This document shows positions 7,854 through 14,409 of a stretch of 23,950 nucleotides of DNA, one piece after another. A program made the translations under genes and the position numbers. The stretch spans positions 1 to 23,950 of the forward strand of contig CAINTU010000194.1 of NCBI GenBank assembly GCA_903853515.1, in the 5' to 3' direction. The notes below the pieces were generated by a model. The model was not told the DNA's origin. It was given only the letters and a program-made list of their open reading frames with translations, and did no database searches. Each line of letters begins with the position of its first letter. Positions within the stretch are counted from its first letter, which is position 1. Source of the DNA: an uncultured Micrococcales bacterium (GTDB lineage: Bacteria > Actinomycetota > Actinomycetes > Actinomycetales > Microbacteriaceae).

Positions 7854-9530
7854 ATGGTTACAACGTTACCCGCACCACCCAAGCTAAAATCAGGCACTTT
7901 GCGAATCATTCCGCTCGGTGGCATCGGTGAAATCGGTCGAAACATGACCGTTTTTGAAATCGACGGCAAAATTTTAATCGTCGACTGCGGCGTGCTTTTC
8001 CCAGAAGAGCACCAGCCCGGTGTCGACGTGATTCTGCCTGACTTCAACTATCTAAACGATCGCATGCAAGACATTGTCGGAATGGTTTTGACTCACGGCC
8101 ACGAAGACCACATCGGTGGTGTGCCATACCTGTTGAAGCGTCGAGAAGATATCAAACTTTTCGGTTCTGCACTGACGCTTGCCTTTGTCGACGCCAAACT
8201 CAAAGAGCACCGCATTTCATCAAACCAACTTGTTGTCGCTGAGGGCGATAAATTGTCGATTGGCGGTTTTGACCTAGAGTTTGTCGCCGTCAACCACTCG
8301 ATTCCCGACGCACTCGCGGTAGTGATTCGCACCACAGGTGGATCTGTTTTGCACACCGGCGATTTCAAGATGGATCAGATTCCACTAGATGGCAGACTCA
8401 CCGACCTGCGTGCTTTTGCTCGAATTGGCGAGGCCGGCCTTGATCTTTTCATGTGTGACTCGACTAACGCCGACGTGCCTGGCTTCACGCCGCTCGAAAA
8501 AGATATCGGTCCGGTAATCGAAAACATTATTTCGCGAACCACGGGGCGAGTTATTGTCGCAAGCTTCTCGTCGCACGTGCATCGTGTGCAACAGGTGATC
8601 GATGCGGCAGCCGCCAACAACCGCAAGGTAGCGCTCGTTGGTCGCTCAATGGTTCGCAACATGCAGATCGCACAGACCATGGGTTACCTAAATGCGCCTG
8701 ACGATATTTTTATCGAATACAAAGACGCCCTAACTTTGCCGCCTCAGCATATCGTCTTTATGTGCACAGGCTCACAGGGCGAGCCGATGGCAGTGCTTGC
8801 GCGCATGGCTAACCTCGAGCACGAGATAGCTGTGGGCGAGGGCGATACCGTAATCCTTGCCTCTTCTTTGATTCCTGGCAACGAGAACGCTGTTTATCGC
8901 GTAATCGATTCGCTCACCAAACTTGGCGCTAACGTGGTGCACAAAGGCAATGCCAAAGTGCACGTATCTGGCCACGCGGCTGCCGGCGAGTTGCTTTATT
9001 GCTACAACATTTTGAAGCCTAAGAACGTTATGCCTGTGCACGGTGAATACCGCCACTTGATTGCTAACGGCAAACTGGCAGAGCAAACCGGCGTGCTTCA
9101 TGAGCGAGTGCTTTTAACCGAGGATGGCTGGGTTGTCGACCTGCGCGATTCTCGAGCCGAAATCGTCGGCGCGGTCGAGTGCGGTCTGCTCTATGTTGAT
9201 GGTAAAACCATCGGAAAAATCACTGACGATGATTTGCAAGATCGACGAATTCTCGCCCAAGAGGGTTTCATTTCGATCTTCGCAGTTATTGATGCTGCAA
9301 CCGGACGCATAAAAGTCGGCCCAGAGATTCGTGCCCGAGCATATGCCGAAGACGACCACGTTTTTGACGATGTGAAACCTTTGATTGAGCGCGCTTTAGC
9401 CGAGGCGGCCAGTGAGGGACTGCGCGACACCTATGCTCTGCAGCAGGTGATTAGGCGCACAATCGGCACCTGGGTCAACAAGGCCCATCGCCGTCGCCCA
9501 ATGATCATTCCGGTGGTCATCGAAGGCTAA
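7854..9530 (+). CDS. rnj: Ribonuclease J
   Basis: A metallo-beta-lactamase/beta-CASP ribonuclease with endo- and 5'-3' exonuclease activity in RNA maturation and decay. The product has 558 residues. The zinc motif is HGHEDH at residues 81-86, further ligands appear in HTGDFKMD, and the beta-CASP region carries CTGSQGEPMAVLARMA and HVSGHAAAGE. The C-terminal RNase J domain follows. The frame is open upstream to 7770 inside dapA, but ATG 7854 is chosen because TAGGGG (7841-7846) supplies a ribosome site and the conserved LRIIPLGGIGEIGRNM follows soon after. With pnp it gives this window two central RNA-decay enzymes. Confidence 0.97.
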   Translation: MVTTLPAPPKLKSGTLRIIPLGGIGEIGRNMTVFEIDGKILIVDCGVLFPEEHQPGVDVILPDFNYLNDRMQDIVGMVLTHGHEDHIGGVPYLLKRREDIKLFGSALTLAFVDAKLKEHRISSNQLVVAEGDKLSIGGFDLEFVAVNHSIPDALAVVIRTTGGSVLHTGDFKMDQIPLDGRLTDLRAFARIGEAGLDLFMCDSTNADVPGFTPLEKDIGPVIENIISRTTGRVIVASFSSHVHRVQQVIDAAAANNRKVALVGRSMVRNMQIAQTMGYLNAPDDIFIEYKDALTLPPQHIVFMCTGSQGEPMAVLARMANLEHEIAVGEGDTVILASSLIPGNENAVYRVIDSLTKLGANVVHKGNAKVHVSGHAAAGELLYCYNILKPKNVMPVHGEYRHLIANGKLAEQTGVLHERVLLTEDGWVVDLRDSRAEIVGAVECGLLYVDGKTIGKITDDDLQDRRILAQEGFISIFAVIDAATGRIKVGPEIRARAYAEDDHVFDDVKPLIERALAEAASEGLRDTYALQQVIRRTIGTWVNKAHRRRPMIIPVVIEG

Positions 9531-9534
9531 ACAC

Positions 9535-9554
9535 CAGCGGTTGCTCTGCCGCTG
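9535..9554 (+). terminator. Possible hairpin after rnj
   Basis: CAGCGG (9535-9540) pairs with CCGCTG (9549-9554) around an 8-base loop, four bases after the rnj stop. There is no T-run, so it could be an RNA-end stabiliser or a factor-assisted terminator. Confidence 0.35.
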
Positions 9555-9587
9555 TGAGGCTATAAGGCAGCCTGGGATGCAGGTTTT

Positions 9588-9670
9588 ACCCGCCCTGCCT
9601 GATCGTTTACCACCCTGCCTCATCTGTAACCTGCCCGGCCTGATCGGTGACCCGCCCTGCCTGCCCCGTA
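9588..9670. repeat. Four-unit degenerate tandem repeat ahead of ftsK
   Basis: Four head-to-tail units of 20-21 bases lie at 9588-9608, 9609-9628, 9629-9649 and 9650-9670. Each opens with ACC, then a GCCCTGCCT-like core, then GATCGGT-like bases. Units differ by several substitutions, and the second lacks one base. The complementary strand is rich in G-runs. The array fills most of the rnj-ftsK gap and ends 29 bases before the ftsK start. Function is unknown; candidate roles are a protein-binding array, transcript end or structured leader. Confidence 0.7.
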
Positions 9671-9679
9671 ATGACGGGG
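9664..9679 (+). terminator. Hairpin before ftsK, terminator-like
   Basis: CCCCGT (9664-9669) pairs with ACGGGG (9674-9679) around AATG. ATTTTT (9689-9694) follows ten bases later, too distant for a textbook intrinsic terminator. It overlaps the last tandem-repeat unit. Confidence 0.35.
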
Positions 9680-9687
9680 GTGGCTGT

Positions 9688-9693
9688 TATTTT
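9688..9693 (+). promoter_or_regulatory. Candidate -10 of leaderless ftsK
   Basis: TATTTT is followed by six bases and ATG 9700, with no ribosome site. The spacing equals that of TAGGCT before thyX. No -35 is evident. Confidence 0.4.
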
Positions 9694-9699
9694 TGAGCC

Positions 9700-12354
9700 A
9701 TGGCTACGCGCAAACCAACAGCGCGACCTGCTGCTCGTCGCCCTGCGGCTGCGAGACCGGTCGCTAAAAGAACTCCCAAGGCTCAATCTAAGAGCCGTGG
9801 CGCGCTTTTGCGCGGCCTAATTTATGTATATCTGTTTTGTGCCAGCATGGTGGGCTGGTTGGCAAGGTCACTAGCGAGTGAAAAAATCGCAAAAGAAGAC
9901 CGCCGCGATGGCTCGCCGTTTGCTTTGTTTTTGCTGGGTGTTGCCGGCATCATAGACACCTGGTTTTTGACCAAAAACCAAATTTGCGTGACTCTCAACC
10001 AATACACCTTTGGCTTGCTTTTCGGTCAGCTTGCATTTGGGTTGCCTGTCGTGCTGATCTTTTTTGCCTTTTATCTAATGCGCCACCCATCGACAGTTCG
10101 TGATAACACTCGAGTTGGGCTCGGACTATTCGTGCTTTTGGTGAGCATCGCAGGTTTGTACCACCTCGGCTTGGCAATGCCGAAACCAGAATCGGGTGTC
10201 GCGGCCTTGGCTAGTGCTGGTGGATTGTTTGGCTGGCTCATAAACGCAATGTTTCTCTCATCGCTTGGCCTTTGGGGCTCTGGCACGATAGTGGCGCTCG
10301 TCGCGCTCTCATCACTTCTGATAATGACCAAGACCGCGCCGCATAAGATTTTGCCTCGGCTTCGCCAGTTTTATGTGCACTTATTCGGCGATCACAAACC
10401 AGCCGAAAAGCCTATTGTGAGCGAAGAACTAAACGACGCCTACGACGGCACCAAAGTGCCGTGGTGGCGAAAGCCAAAGGGTGAAGAGGTTGAAGCCTAT
10501 GAAACCCCGGTGGCAGTCGATGCGCCGACTGTCTCAATCGAAGACATCTTTGGTGAAACACCCTCAGCGGCAACAACCTCGGTCGACAGTGCACCTAGTC
10601 AAAGCTTGACCGAGCCAATCGACATTGCAGACCTTGTGCAAACCGGCGGCACCACAATCATTGATGAACACAGTGCGGCGGCCGCACAAAGCGAAACACA
10701 GGCGGCCGAGAAAGGTCAAGCCGGCTCGCAGAGGCCAAAGCGCAATTACGTTTTGCCGCCGACAACCATCTTGGTGCCAGGCACACCGCCAAAGGCCAAA
10801 AGCGCTGCGAACGATGCCATTGTCGCCTCGCTCACTACGGTTTTCAAAGAATTCGGCGTAGCGGCCACGGTCAGTGGTTTTCAGCGCGGTCCAACAGTCA
10901 CACGCTATGAGGTAGAACTTGACGCCGGTGTGAAAGTCGAAGCGGTAACCAGACTGGCGGGCAACATTTCTTATGCGGTCGCCTCGAACGAGGTTCGAAT
11001 CCTTGCACCAATTCCTGGCAAGTCAGCCATCGGCATCGAGATTCCAAACCTTGATCGCGAGACAGTTTCGCTCGGTGATGTTTTGAAATCTAACGTTGCA
11101 AAGCAAAGCCTTCATCCACTTACCATCGGCGTCGGCAAAGACGTCGAAGGTGGCTATGTCGTTGCCAATCTTGCAAAGATGCCGCACCTTCTGGTTGCAG
11201 GTGCAACCGGTGCCGGAAAGTCTGCGTTTGTGAACTCGATGATTGCATCGATTTTGATGCGCACCAAGCCTGCCGAGGTTCGAATGGTGCTGATTGACCC
11301 GAAGCGGGTTGAGTTGACGGTTTATCAAGGTGTGCCGCATTTGATTACGCCAATCATTACGAACGCCAAGAAGGCGTCAGAAGCTTTGCAGTGGGTCGTA
11401 AAAGAGATGGACATGCGTTATGACGATCTCGCGTCATTCGGGTTCAAGCACATTGACGATTTCAACCGAGCAATTGTGGCCGGCACGGTCAAGGTGCCCG
11501 AGGGTTCGAAGCGTGTGCTGCAGCCGTATCCATATTTGCTTGTAGTCGTTGACGAGCTGGCAGATTTGATGATTGTTGCACCTCGCGAAGTTGAAGACTC
11601 TATCGTGCGCATCACCCAGCTAGCCCGCGCATCGGGTATTCATCTGGTGCTCGCAACCCAGCGGCCTTCGGTCGATGTGGTTACCGGATTGATCAAAGCA
11701 AACGTGCCTTCGCGCCTTGCTTTCTCGGTGAGTTCGATTACAGACTCGCGCGTTATTCTCGACCAAACCGGCGCCGAAAAGCTAATTGGTCAGGGCGATG
11801 CGCTGTTTGCGCCAAGCGGCACCAACAAGCCCATGCGCGTTCAAGGTGCCTGGGTTACCGAGAGCGAACTCGAGGCAATCGTTGGGCACGTCAAATCTCA
11901 AATGGATCCCGAGTATCGCGCCGATGTTGCCGAGGTAGTGCCAAAAGCCGTTGTCGACGCAGACATCGGTAATGACCTAGAAGTTCTGCTGCAGGCTGCC
12001 GAGTTGATTATCAACTCGCAGTTCGGTTCAACATCGATGTTGCAGCGAAAGCTTCGCGTTGGCTTTGCCAAGGCGGGCCGACTGATGGATCTTCTCGAAT
12101 CGCGCAACATTGTGGGCCCGAGCGAAGGCTCAAAAGCTCGCGAGGTGATGGTTCGCCCCGAAGATCTTGCCACGGTGCTCGCTAGCCTTCGAGGCGAACC
12201 CGGTTCGAAAGCCAGCGCGCAAGTCTCAGCAGCTGCAGCGGCAATCGATGGCTCAAATTTGGCTGCCGGTGATTTCGATGATTTCGTGCCAAAGGCAAAC
12301 GAAGATGACGACGACGGCAACGAAGACGCCTGGCAGCTAACCGGTCGCGACTAG
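9700..12354 (+). CDS. ftsK: DNA translocase FtsK/SpoIIIE
   Basis: A hexameric ATP-driven DNA pump at the division septum that clears the chromosome and aids dimer resolution. The 884-residue protein has a basic N-terminal tail rich in Ala/Pro/Arg and about four membrane helices between residues 70 and 215. An acidic Pro/Ala linker extends to about 340, followed by alpha and beta motor domains. Walker A is GATGAGKS (501-508, K507) and Walker B ends in D618-E619 (LLVVVDELADLM). The C-terminal gamma winged-helix domain, which reads oriented DNA signals, is present (QFGSTSMLQRKLRVGFAKAGRL). The far C-terminus is acidic. ATG 9700 lies directly after TATTTT plus six bases. The stop overlaps the GTG of pgsA by one base. 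Confidence 0.97.
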   Translation: MATRKPTARPAARRPAAARPVAKRTPKAQSKSRGALLRGLIYVYLFCASMVGWLARSLASEKIAKEDRRDGSPFALFLLGVAGIIDTWFLTKNQICVTLNQYTFGLLFGQLAFGLPVVLIFFAFYLMRHPSTVRDNTRVGLGLFVLLVSIAGLYHLGLAMPKPESGVAALASAGGLFGWLINAMFLSSLGLWGSGTIVALVALSSLLIMTKTAPHKILPRLRQFYVHLFGDHKPAEKPIVSEELNDAYDGTKVPWWRKPKGEEVEAYETPVAVDAPTVSIEDIFGETPSAATTSVDSAPSQSLTEPIDIADLVQTGGTTIIDEHSAAAAQSETQAAEKGQAGSQRPKRNYVLPPTTILVPGTPPKAKSAANDAIVASLTTVFKEFGVAATVSGFQRGPTVTRYEVELDAGVKVEAVTRLAGNISYAVASNEVRILAPIPGKSAIGIEIPNLDRETVSLGDVLKSNVAKQSLHPLTIGVGKDVEGGYVVANLAKMPHLLVAGATGAGKSAFVNSMIASILMRTKPAEVRMVLIDPKRVELTVYQGVPHLITPIITNAKKASEALQWVVKEMDMRYDDLASFGFKHIDDFNRAIVAGTVKVPEGSKRVLQPYPYLLVVVDELADLMIVAPREVEDSIVRITQLARASGIHLVLATQRPSVDVVTGLIKANVPSRLAFSVSSITDSRVILDQTGAEKLIGQGDALFAPSGTNKPMRVQGAWVTESELEAIVGHVKSQMDPEYRADVAEVVPKAVVDADIGNDLEVLLQAAELIINSQFGSTSMLQRKLRVGFAKAGRLMDLLESRNIVGPSEGSKAREVMVRPEDLATVLASLRGEPGSKASAQVSAAAAAIDGSNLAAGDFDDFVPKANEDDDDGNEDAWQLTGRD

Positions 12355-12938
12355 TGTCTGAATCAAAGAAGCCATCGGCCGACAAATTACCGGGCAATCT
12401 AAATCTTCCAAACTTGATTACGATTCTGCGTATTTTGTTAGTGCCCTTTTTATTGGCTTTGATTTGGCAGGCATTTAATTCTGATGCCACTACGCGTTGG
12501 CTTGCTGTGGCATTTTTTATCGTGATTGCGGCGACTGACGGTGTCGACGGAGCAATCGCGCGCAAACGCGGGTTGATAACAAATCTTGGCAAAATACTAG
12601 ATCCAGTTGCCGACAAGGTGCTAACCGGCGGCACCTTGATTCTGCTTAGTGCGTTGGGCGCTGTTGAATGGTGGATTACCTTGGCGATCATAATTCGCGA
12701 ACTGATAGTCACAGTTCACAGATTGATGGTTGTAAAAAACCGGGTGATTGCGGCCGCAAATGCCGGCAAACTCAAAACCATAATGCAATTGATTGCCATC
12801 GGTTTTTGCATATCACCGCTTGATCAATTTTTCGACTATCGGGTGTTCAACTTGAACTATGCACTTGTTTTAGTTGCTTTGGCGTTGACTTACTACAGCG
12901 CTCTGGATTATTTCATCAAGGCCGGAAAGGCTAAATAG
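12354..12938 (+). CDS. pgsA: CDP-diacylglycerol-glycerol-3-phosphate phosphatidyltransferase
   Basis: A membrane enzyme making phosphatidylglycerophosphate, the precursor of phosphatidylglycerol and cardiolipin. The 194 residues contain the complete CDP-alcohol phosphotransferase signature: D65-G66-x2-A69-R70-x8-G79-x3-D83-x3-D87. Several hydrophobic helices surround it. The opening NLPNLITILRILLVPFLLAL is typical of PgsA. GTG 12354 overlaps the ftsK stop by one base and has no ribosome site, so translation is coupled. Related family members act on other alcohols, but the ftsK - pgsA - pncC context is the standard actinobacterial one and supports this assignment. Confidence 0.92.
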   Translation: MSESKKPSADKLPGNLNLPNLITILRILLVPFLLALIWQAFNSDATTRWLAVAFFIVIAATDGVDGAIARKRGLITNLGKILDPVADKVLTGGTLILLSALGAVEWWITLAIIIRELIVTVHRLMVVKNRVIAAANAGKLKTIMQLIAIGFCISPLDQFFDYRVFNLNYALVLVALALTYYSALDYFIKAGKAK

Positions 12939-12940
12939 TC

Positions 12941-13429
12941 ATGTCAGCTGAGCTCGCTCTAGAAAAACTCAAGGCTAAAAAGCTTAAATTAGCATTTGGT
13001 GAGTCGCTGACCGGCGGATTATTGTGTGCCGAGTTCGTTGCTGTGCCAGGTGCGAGTGATGCAGTGCTCGGGGCAATTGTGGCCTATCAAACCCGGCTTA
13101 AATCTGCCCTTTTAGGCGTAAGCAGCGAGCTGTTAGCAGAACGCGGAGCGGTTGACCCAGAAGTAGCCTTGCAAATGGCAGAAGGGGCACGTTCTCGACT
13201 ATCTTCAAAGCTTCTAATCGACATCGATTCGGCTGTCGGCATCTCAACCACGGGCGTTGCAGGGCCAGATACCCAAGATGGCAAACCAGTCGGCTTGGTC
13301 TATGTTGGCATCAGTGGGCCAAAAGGCATGAAGGTCTTTAGTCACGAATTTAGCGGCGACCGGTCGAGCATAAGAGCGCAAAGCGTTCAGGCGGCAGTAG
13401 CGGATTTGCTGGAATACCTAGGGGTCTAG
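12941..13429 (+). CDS. pncC: Nicotinamide-nucleotide amidohydrolase (CinA C-terminal domain)
   Basis: A 162-residue, stand-alone CinA C-terminal domain. The family hydrolyses nicotinamide mononucleotide to nicotinate mononucleotide in pyridine-nucleotide recycling. Family features are the opening AFGESLTGGLLCAEF, VLGAIVAYQTRLK in the middle, and STTGVAGPDTQDGKPVGLVYVG towards the end. The N-terminal MoaB-like domain of full-length CinA is absent, which is normal for the short PncC form and not a truncation. ATG 12941 is two bases after the pgsA stop, with GGAAAGG upstream inside pgsA as the ribosome site. The older name competence/damage-inducible protein reflects its position near recA and does not prove a repair role. 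Confidence 0.92.
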   Translation: MSAELALEKLKAKKLKLAFGESLTGGLLCAEFVAVPGASDAVLGAIVAYQTRLKSALLGVSSELLAERGAVDPEVALQMAEGARSRLSSKLLIDIDSAVGISTTGVAGPDTQDGKPVGLVYVGISGPKGMKVFSHEFSGDRSSIRAQSVQAAVADLLEYLGV

Positions 13430-13430
13430 G
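13417..13430 (+). terminator. Short hairpin over the pncC stop
   Basis: CCTAG (13417-13421) and CTAGG (13426-13430) are perfect complements around GGGT and span the pncC stop codon. CCTGTTTATAA follows, with only a short T-run. This is a weak transcript-end candidate. Confidence 0.3.
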
Positions 13431-13503
13431 CCTGTTTATAAATCTGAAGACGTACCAGCGGCTTTCGATAGACTCAGCAAACATTCAGCAATATTGGGGT
13501 TTG

Positions 13504-13526
13504 TTGTCAGAGGTTGCAGGTAAGTT
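13504..13526 (+). promoter_or_regulatory. RecA-NDp-like damage promoter upstream of clgR
   Basis: TTGTCAGAGG (13504-13513), seven bases, then TAAGTT (13521-13526). The mycobacterial LexA-independent damage promoter is, from memory, TTGTCRGTGG-N8-TAnnnT, recognised with the PafBC activator. This site matches all but one base of the left block, with the spacer one base short. The same TGTCAGAGGTTGC recurs at 22310-22322 upstream of the LysM gene. It would start transcription about 75 bases before clgR. Confidence 0.5.
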
Positions 13527-13545
13527 ATTTTTACGGGTCAGAAAG

Positions 13546-13568
13546 GCGAGAGCCCTTTGGATTCTCGC
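13546..13568 (+). promoter_or_regulatory. Inverted repeat in the clgR leader
   Basis: GCGAGA (13546-13551) pairs with TCTCGC (13563-13568) around 11 bases, 37 bases before the clgR start. It could be an operator or a leader stem-loop. It is followed by TTGATTTT, so an attenuator is also conceivable. Confidence 0.4.
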
Positions 13569-13605
13569 ACCTTGATTTTCAAAACCTTTGAAAGGGGGTT
13601 GCACT

Positions 13606-13950
13606 ATGGCTCTAGTTCGTCAAGAAATCGGCGACGTCCTTCGCGTATTGCGCCAGCAAAAGGGTCGCACTCTGCGCCAAATCTCTTCTCGCGCCTCGGT
13701 AGCCTTGGGCTACCTAAGCGAAGTTGAGCGCGGCCAAAAAGAGGTTTCTTCAGAGATCCTTGCCTCGGTTGCCTATGCACTCGATGTTCCCGTTTCAAAA
13801 ATCATGCGTTTGGTTGCCGAGCGCCTAGAGGCCGTCGAGTCGATTCACCTCGCGCACACCAACTTTGCAGACGAGACCGTATTCATTCCTGACACAGTGC
13901 CTGCCGACCTGGTTTCAAGCTTTGACTCTGAACTCGCCGGCAGCCTTTAG
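13606..13950 (+). CDS. clgR: ClgR-type XRE-family transcriptional regulator
   Basis: A 114-residue DNA-binding protein whose helix-turn-helix (about residues 6-62) begins LVRQEIGDVLRVLRQQKGRT and contains SVALGYLSEVERGQKEVSSE. This is the hallmark of ClgR, the actinobacterial activator of clp protease genes. ClgR also affects repair genes in some species. ATG 13606 is used rather than the in-frame TTG at 13588, since AAGGGGG (13592-13598) is a strong ribosome site. The gene is preceded by a 176-base gap with a RecA-NDp-like motif and a leader inverted repeat, and followed by DUF3046 and recA, the standard actinobacterial order. ClgR is itself a Clp substrate in other species; whether this C-terminus (SELAGSL) acts as a degron is unknown. 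Confidence 0.92.
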   Translation: MALVRQEIGDVLRVLRQQKGRTLRQISSRASVALGYLSEVERGQKEVSSEILASVAYALDVPVSKIMRLVAERLEAVESIHLAHTNFADETVFIPDTVPADLVSSFDSELAGSL

Positions 13951-13963
13951 CCGAACTTCGGCT
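13949..13963 (+). terminator. Hairpin at the clgR stop
   Basis: AGCCG (13949-13953) and CGGCT (13959-13963) form a perfect short stem over the clgR stop codon, with CGGGTTTCAATT following. The T-run is poor, so at most a partial terminator between clgR and DUF3046. Confidence 0.35.
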
Positions 13964-13966
13964 CGG

Positions 13967-13990
13967 GTTTCAATTCCAGTTTCAATTTCA
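13967..13990. repeat. Two-copy 12-base tandem duplication
   Basis: GTTTCAATTCCA (13967-13978) is followed at once by GTTTCAATTTCA (13979-13990), 11 of 12 identical, and then a partial third copy GTTCAAG. It lies in the 61-base clgR-DUF3046 gap. Probably replication slippage; no function evident. Confidence 0.6.
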
Positions 13991-14011
13991 GTTCAAGCCT
14001 GAGGTCAAAGC

Positions 14012-14248
14012 GTGCGCCTTAGCGATTTTCACACCAAAATGAACGACGAGTTTGGCGCATCGTTTTCAGGCTTGCTGCTAAAAGACTTAGTGCTTTTAGA
14101 GCTAGCTGATCAAACTGGCCAGGCTGCGTTGGCTAACGGCGTTGATCCAAAAGAGGTTTGGTTGGCCATTTGCAAAGCCCAAGGGGTGCCTCCTGAGCGC
14201 TGGCAAGGTTTGAACAAAAAGACGAAAAAGCAACACGCCGACGAATAA
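14012..14248 (+). CDS. DUF3046 family protein
   Basis: A 78-residue soluble protein with the DUF3046 pattern: an opening MRLSDFHTKMNDEFG, a middle LLLKDLVLLELADQTGQAAL, and VDPKEVWLAICKAQGVPPERW near the end. The family is confined to Actinobacteria and typically sits just before recA, as here; no molecular function is established that I know of. GTG 14012 is chosen because GAGG (14001-14004) lies seven bases before it and the family begins MRL. The basic tail KKTKKQ might favour nucleic-acid contact (inference). The stop codon lies inside a palindrome that abuts the recA LexA box. Confidence 0.88.
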   Translation: MRLSDFHTKMNDEFGASFSGLLLKDLVLLELADQTGQAALANGVDPKEVWLAICKAQGVPPERWQGLNKKTKKQHADE

Positions 14249-14255
14249 TTATTCG
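14242..14255. other. Perfect 14-base palindrome at the end of DUF3046
   Basis: CGAATAATTATTCG is identical to its own reverse complement and covers the DUF3046 stop codon. It contains GAAT-N4-ATTC, a degenerate form of the LexA half-site spacing, and overlaps the better LexA box at 14253 by three bases. Confidence 0.55.
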
Positions 14256-14268
14256 AAATCTTGTTCGA
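14253..14268. promoter_or_regulatory. LexA (SOS) box upstream of recA
   Basis: TCGAAATCTTGTTCGA matches the actinobacterial SOS box TCGAAC-N4-GTTCGA with one mismatch (A for C at position 6). It lies 142 bases before the recA start. TTCGAA (14252-14257) and TAGAGT (14276-14281), 18 bases apart, could be the -35 and -10 that it covers. With lexA in the same window this supports SOS control of recA-recX. Confidence 0.7.
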
Positions 14269-14378
14269 ATATTGCTAGAGTGCTTTTAGGCAAGTTTTAG
14301 ATTACTTATCAACAGATTTGCCGCCCACCACTAGCAATCACTGGTTCCCTCGTAGTGTCGTGTCAACATAAATGAACG

Positions 14379-14391
14379 GCGCCGAAGGCGC
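14379..14391 (+). promoter_or_regulatory. Hairpin / CGC-N5-GCG element before recA
   Basis: GCGCC-GAA-GGCGC forms a tight five-pair stem just ahead of the recA ribosome site (GAGG 14399-14402). Read as DNA, 14380-14390 is CGC-CGAAG-GCG, the core layout reported for ClgR operators (CGC-N5-GCG). The flanking bases match only partly. Confidence 0.35.
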
Positions 14392-14409
14392 AGAAAATGA
14401 GGATTAGAA

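Noticed and set aside
9588..9670. CRISPR array
   Set aside because: The units are contiguous with no unique spacers between conserved repeats, they are degenerate, and no cas gene is nearby.
12941..13429. Truncated cinA pseudogene
   Set aside because: The stand-alone C-terminal domain is a common functional form (PncC) with a complete fold, its own start and an intact frame.
13546..13568. Inverted repeat before clgR as a ClgR operator
   Set aside because: The arms GCGAGA/TCTCGC do not show the CGC-N5-GCG spacing; kept only as an unassigned leader repeat.
13588..13605. TTG start for clgR
   Set aside because: It overlaps the ribosome site for ATG 13606, and the extra residues MKGGCT are just that site translated.
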